Assembly (NCBI GenBank): GCA_023145535.1
Contig: JAGLDQ010000010.1
Coordinates: forward strand, 1-9,395
DNA: 9,395 nucleotides
Origin: Cocleimonas sp.
GTDB taxonomy: Bacteria > Pseudomonadota > Gammaproteobacteria > Thiotrichales > Thiotrichaceae
Reading direction: 5' to 3'
Part shown: piece after piece, positions 5,924 through 9,395 of the stretch
Layout of the letters: every line of letters begins with the position of its first letter
Numbering within the stretch: position 1 is the stretch's first letter
The notes under the pieces: model-generated
Told to the model about the DNA's origin: nothing
What the model saw: the letters and a program-made list of their open reading frames with translations, nothing else
The model's database searches: none
Program-made: the position numbers and the translations under genes

Positions 5924-8023
5924 CTATGGGCAAGTAATATCAATAGTGGTCTCTTGGTAGTTTTGATTAGTGGTGAAATTTAATGAGATTTTATTGCTAC
6001 TGATTTTCTGGAATGTGCTAATGCCACCTGTCACATTGATAGAAGAAGGGTTGCTACACTTTGTCGTGACTTCCATTTTTCCTTCTCCTGTAAATTGAAA
6101 CTTTATATCCTCACCATTGCCCGATAATGAAACCAGTGTGCTTCGGCTTGGTAGTTGGTTGATATGCGTTACAGAGCGTGGCGTACCGAGATGGATTTTA
6201 TAAACACCACCATCTTGATCTAGAAAGACGCTATTGTTGTTATAAGCGTACCAGTTATCAACGGAGCTAATAGACTGTGCCTTATCAAGTTTTAAAGCAA
6301 ATTTTCCTGCATTTGTGGCTTTTACTTTAGCTGTAATCACACCATTTTCAGTAGAGAGTTCAACTGCTGATTGTTTGAATGCTTTTATGCGCTCGGCGAA
6401 ATCTTTGCCTGTAATAAATTCACTTCCAAAGGTTTTTGCTTTAGAAATAAAGCTTTCGTACATATCTAAGGTATATCCTGCATTATCGGAGTCACTCGGG
6501 CCATAATCATGCCAAGGCCAGTGAATAAAGGGTTGTGCTGCATGTTTGGCAAGTGCATCAAATTCATTACTCCAAATCTGCTTCGCTTCAGCTGCGCTAC
6601 GCTTTTGGAATCCTATTAGGGTAAAGTCAAAAGAGATATTAGGGCTAAGATAAACTTTGCTTGAATCAGCATTTAGGAATCCAAAAGCATTGGGGAATCC
6701 CGAACCTACCGCCGCATAACCCCCACTTAAATAATCGACATGTGAGATTATTTCTAAGGATGTCGCAAGATTTTCAGGGTTTCCTGGAACGGCTGCACCT
6801 ATATTTTCTAATCCCATCTCTTTTTCAATAATAGCGCGTGAATCAGCAAATTGAAATTTAAGCTGGCTTGCATTTAATTCGTTGGTCTTCGATGGATGGG
6901 TGTAAGAGTGAGTTCCTATTTCATTGCCTAGTTGAATATATTGTTTGTACAGCGGCGCTGATATGTTCCAGTTGGTAAATTCATCTTCTTCGGGGCGGTT
7001 GCCTACGTTGAGATAATAAGAACCAACAAAGTCATACTCCTTTTTCCATTTTTTTAATAGCGTTAATAATGGGCGTTCAACAGTTTCTACCTCACTGGCA
7101 AACATGCTTTGATCCATATCATTACGTGAAATAAACAATGCTTTGTCACGTCCCATATGTAAGGTTGCAGGTGTATTATTGCCCCAAACACTCCACTGCA
7201 AAGCAGACCATAATAAATTGCCATCACCTATTGATTGTATTGTCGAAAAATGCACATGACGGCCTTTATTGGTAATCGCAATAACTTCACTTTCTGTCTG
7301 GTTGTTATTAATTGTTTTTTCTACAATCGTTTTACTCGTAAAAGCTCCTGTTGAGATAAAATAATCGGTAAAACCTGCGGGATAGCTTAATACGGTTTCA
7401 TTGTTAGCATATTCATTAGCAAGCGCAGGGTGAGTGGCATCTGCTATATTGATTTTGATGTTAGCAGGGCCTGCTCCATCAACGCGTGCTAGACCCAGTA
7501 AGTTTTTCATATGCACATAGGCATCGCCTGAAATACTTTCACCTGTTTCCTTATTGGTAAGAAAATTACCCGCCGTCACAATACCGACATTGTGTTGTTC
7601 TATGGCTGTTTTTAGGTTGGTAGCGATTTGGTCAATATGCTTATTTTGCACATAAGAAAATAAGGGAAACAATAAGGTTTTATACTGGCTTATTTTATTA
7701 ATATCGAGCAAATCATCCTCATTGATTAAATCATATGGAAGACCAGCCATCATTGCTTGACTTTGTACGCTCATAAAGAGCTGTGCATAAGCTTTTGGAA
7801 CATTAGGAGAAAAGAAATTTTTCTCATTGGTTTTTGAATAAACGATTGCTAGTTGTGGTTTCAAGCTGATAGGAGCTGGGGGTGTTGTTACGAAAGCGCC
7901 ATTACTTCCATCACCACCACCACTTCCATTCCCGTCTCCATTACCATTATTGCCTGTTTTATTGCCACAGGCACTTAATGATATGATGAGTGTTAATGCA
8001 ATAAATGCAAATAGTTTATTCAC
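5924..8023 (-). CDS. Lipoprotein with PelA/NodB-like polysaccharide deacetylase domain
   Basis: The protein has 699 residues from a GTG start with CAAGGAG 6 bases upstream. The signal peptide ends in a lipobox LSAC (C19, followed by G), so it is a lipoprotein, probably periplasm-facing. A Gly/Asn linker (20-42) follows. Residues about 55-285 form an alpha/beta domain (LAIVYSK, LLFPLFSYV, VGIVTAGNFL) that I cannot name firmly; it resembles amidotransferase-like or other Rossmann-type folds. Residues about 295-550 are deacetylase-like: NDMD (D302, D304), GTHSYTHP (H372, H376) and FIHWPWHDYG (H501, H505). These match the D-x-D and H-x3-H metal-binding pattern of CE4/NodB enzymes and PelA. The C-terminal 556-699 part is beta-rich, with C656 and C698 as a possible disulfide. 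Expected role: N-deacetylation of an exopolysaccharide. Substrate is unknown. It follows the barrel gene by 105 bases. Confidence 0.8.
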   Translation of the reverse strand: MNKLFAFIALTLIISLSACGNKTGNNGNGDGNGSGGGDGSNGAFVTTPPAPISLKPQLAIVYSKTNEKNFFSPNVPKAYAQLFMSVQSQAMMAGLPYDLINEDDLLDINKISQYKTLLFPLFSYVQNKHIDQIATNLKTAIEQHNVGIVTAGNFLTNKETGESISGDAYVHMKNLLGLARVDGAGPANIKINIADATHPALANEYANNETVLSYPAGFTDYFISTGAFTSKTIVEKTINNNQTESEVIAITNKGRHVHFSTIQSIGDGNLLWSALQWSVWGNNTPATLHMGRDKALFISRNDMDQSMFASEVETVERPLLTLLKKWKKEYDFVGSYYLNVGNRPEEDEFTNWNISAPLYKQYIQLGNEIGTHSYTHPSKTNELNASQLKFQFADSRAIIEKEMGLENIGAAVPGNPENLATSLEIISHVDYLSGGYAAVGSGFPNAFGFLNADSSKVYLSPNISFDFTLIGFQKRSAAEAKQIWSNEFDALAKHAAQPFIHWPWHDYGPSDSDNAGYTLDMYESFISKAKTFGSEFITGKDFAERIKAFKQSAVELSTENGVITAKVKATNAGKFALKLDKAQSISSVDNWYAYNNNSVFLDQDGGVYKIHLGTPRSVTHINQLPSRSTLVSLSGNGEDIKFQFTGEGKMEVTTKCSNPSSINVTGGISTFQKISSNKISLNFTTNQNYQETTIDITCP

Positions 8024-8128
8024 TGTTAACTCCTTGATTGGGTTATAGCTGTTTTTAAATAGGGTAAGGATGCCAAATAAAGTTAAAGTTGATTATAAAA
8101 TAAACTATAGGCGGTTAATTTTTTCTGA

Positions 8129-9133
8129 TTAGAAATTAGAGACAACAAATGACAGCCCAACTTTACTGCCATCCCACTTAACGTTGTCACGTGTTGATTC
8201 AAGGTAGCTTGCATCTGCTCTGATGCTGGTGTTTTCTGTTATGGCATAATTTGCACCGATTGTGACAGCCCCACCTGTTGCCCAATTAGAATTATTTTCT
8301 TTGGTGCGGTTAATATTGGCATTACCATCAATACTAAATTTCTCCGTTATTTTGTGGTTACCCGTGATGAGTAGAGAGTAAGCTTCATAATCCTTTGGAG
8401 ACCAATAGTTGGTTTTGCTTTCTTCATAAGATAAAGATTGTGCTTCTACGCCAGCCCAAACCCAAGGTGTTCCTGTGGATATGCCATAGAGTGCAGCCCC
8501 TCGATGATGCCTCGATTTATTGCCATCACTTAGCCTTCGATATTGAGAGCCACCTTCGATAATCACCCTGTCAGCGGCGCGCCAGCTTCCGGTGATTTTA
8601 CTGGTTTGCCCTGCTACTAGTTTATTGTTGTCATCTTCAATAATGGCTTCTTTAAATAAAAGATCTTCGCCGTGCTCTACATTAACCGTTACTTTCTTGT
8701 TTGGTTTTAGGGTGACTTTGGCGTTATATTTATTACGCTTAGTGTAATCACGTGTGCGCTGATTTTCTAAGTAGACAGCACCTATACTGAGCTGGCCCGT
8801 AATATAGTGATTGAATTCTTTGGTAAGGGTGCCAACGATGTCAGGGCCATGGTAAGTATCGCTGCCTGTTTTAACTTTGACATCATAATCATGTGCTTCG
8901 AGCTTCCAGTCCGCTTTATTTTTTTTATCTTTATAAGTACGTGTGTACTGTACGGTTCTATCTTCAATACGAACACCAGTACTATCGGTATAGACCGATG
9001 CCTTAGCCGTAAAATCATTGATAAGGTCATCAATAGAGTCGGCTTGTACGCTGATGGGAGCCGCCACTCCAATCATCAAGCAACTTAAAAGCGCTTTGTT
9101 GCTGGGTAAAAAAGTATTATTGAGTGTTTTCAC
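8129..9133 (-). CDS. Outer-membrane beta-barrel-like protein
   Basis: The protein has 334 residues from the GTG at 9133, which has GAAGGAG 7 bases upstream. A TTG two codons earlier in the same frame is too close to that site. The signal peptide is about residues 1-31, cleaved after SVQA. The rest alternates short polar and aromatic strands with charged turns (for example YDVKVKTGSDTYHG, GQLSIGAVYLENQ, VGLSFVVSNF), and the last residue is Phe, the usual C-terminal signal of outer-membrane barrels. No TPR region or plug domain is seen. It precedes the deacetylase lipoprotein on the same strand, so a part in polysaccharide export or anchoring, in the manner of PgaA or PelB porin domains, is plausible but inferred. 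Family not recognised. Confidence 0.75.
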   Translation of the reverse strand: MKTLNNTFLPSNKALLSCLMIGVAAPISVQADSIDDLINDFTAKASVYTDSTGVRIEDRTVQYTRTYKDKKNKADWKLEAHDYDVKVKTGSDTYHGPDIVGTLTKEFNHYITGQLSIGAVYLENQRTRDYTKRNKYNAKVTLKPNKKVTVNVEHGEDLLFKEAIIEDDNNKLVAGQTSKITGSWRAADRVIIEGGSQYRRLSDGNKSRHHRGAALYGISTGTPWVWAGVEAQSLSYEESKTNYWSPKDYEAYSLLITGNHKITEKFSIDGNANINRTKENNSNWATGGAVTIGANYAITENTSIRADASYLESTRDNVKWDGSKVGLSFVVSNF

Positions 9134-9315
9134 GTGCAAACTCCTTCTGAATTATTTATATCGATTTATATACAAAAATCTTATCAAAAGGTCGGTGATA
9201 GTGATGTAAGCTCTATCTTGTTCATAAAGCGGCTTATCTGGATAGTTACCATTCATCTGTGACTAATGGTTAAGTGATATAAATTATGCTGGAACAGGAG
9301 TTTTGATACGTCGCG
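9134..9315. other. Intergenic region upstream of the barrel gene
   Basis: This AT-rich stretch of about 180 bases should hold the promoter of the minus-strand pair. TTGATA and TATAAA-like boxes occur on the minus strand near 9160-9190 but not at standard spacing, so no promoter is called. The direct repeat ATACGTCGC begins here (9306-9314) and recurs at 9340-9348. Confidence 0.3.
9141..9147 (-). promoter_or_regulatory. Ribosome binding site deciding the barrel start
   Basis: GAAGGAG on the minus strand is 7 bases from the GTG at 9133 but only 1 base from the alternative TTG at 9139. It therefore supports GTG as the start. Confidence 0.8.
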
Positions 9316-9393
9316 CTATTGTTCTGAAAATAAATTAATATACGTCGCCTTTAAGTATTTTGCTAAATCATGTGCCTGATTTAATTTTACCGC
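9316..9393 (-). CDS. Possible C-terminal end of a gene entering from the right
   Basis: On the minus strand a frame is open from the window edge for 25 codons to a TAG stop at 9316-9318. It ends in KYLKATYINLFSEQ, a credible protein C-terminus. The product is not recognisable. The stretch is short enough that a chance open frame cannot be excluded. Confidence 0.35.
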   Translation of the reverse strand, partial: AVKLNQAHDLAKYLKATYINLFSEQ

Positions 9394-9395
9394 TG

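Noticed and set aside
9134..9139. TTG start two codons upstream of the barrel gene start
   Set aside because: It lies 1 base from the ribosome binding site, whereas GTG at 9133 is at ideal spacing.
8782..9209. Small open frames on both strands over the barrel gene start region
   Set aside because: They overlap a gene with a good ribosome site and signal peptide, and have no ribosome sites or recognisable protein features of their own.
9290..9307. TGGAACAGG as a second sigma-54 promoter
   Set aside because: The position 10 bases after the GG lacks the required GC.

Overview
The window looks like chromosomal DNA of a low-to-moderate GC Gammaproteobacterium. The signs are a DapC-type aminotransferase, a YidB-family protein, RtcA, outer-membrane and lipoprotein signals, and a REP-like GTAGCCCG hairpin common in that class. 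A Thiotrichales-like lineage is only a guess. No rRNA, CRISPR or transposase gene is visible.

Layout. Bases 1-324 hold the 3' end of a yidB-like gene, closed by an intrinsic terminator. A small two-helix DUF3592-like membrane protein follows at 395-787, then dapC (lysine/peptidoglycan pathway) at 855-2048. Next is a 966-base stretch without a protein gene (2049-3014), the most unusual part of the window. It has an AT-rich upstream region with an inverted repeat, a near-consensus sigma-54 (-24/-12) promoter at 2279-2296, and a back-to-back row of tRNA-like modules at about 2432-2678. These are a 3' half ending in CCA, a Leu(UAA)-like class II module and an elongator-Met(CAU)-like module. A hairpin-rich leader follows. 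Two genes come after it: a soluble slipin/SPFH protein with five copies of a short repeat (3015-4601) and rtcA, the RNA 3'-phosphate cyclase (4698-5714). A REP-like hairpin separates this unit from a convergent minus-strand pair: an outer-membrane barrel-like protein (8129-9133) and a lipoprotein with a PelA/NodB-like polysaccharide deacetylase domain (5924-8023). The right edge may hold the last 25 codons of another minus-strand gene.

How it may work together. The sigma-54 promoter, tRNA-like RNAs, slipin and RtcA together look like an RNA-damage-inducible repair operon of the RtcR type. It is atypical: no rtcB ligase and no rtcR regulator lie in the window. The tRNA-like modules would sit in the 5' leader of the slipin-rtcA message, so they could be substrates, decoys or sensors of tRNA cleavage; that part is inference. 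The minus-strand pair probably acts in modification or export of an envelope polysaccharide.
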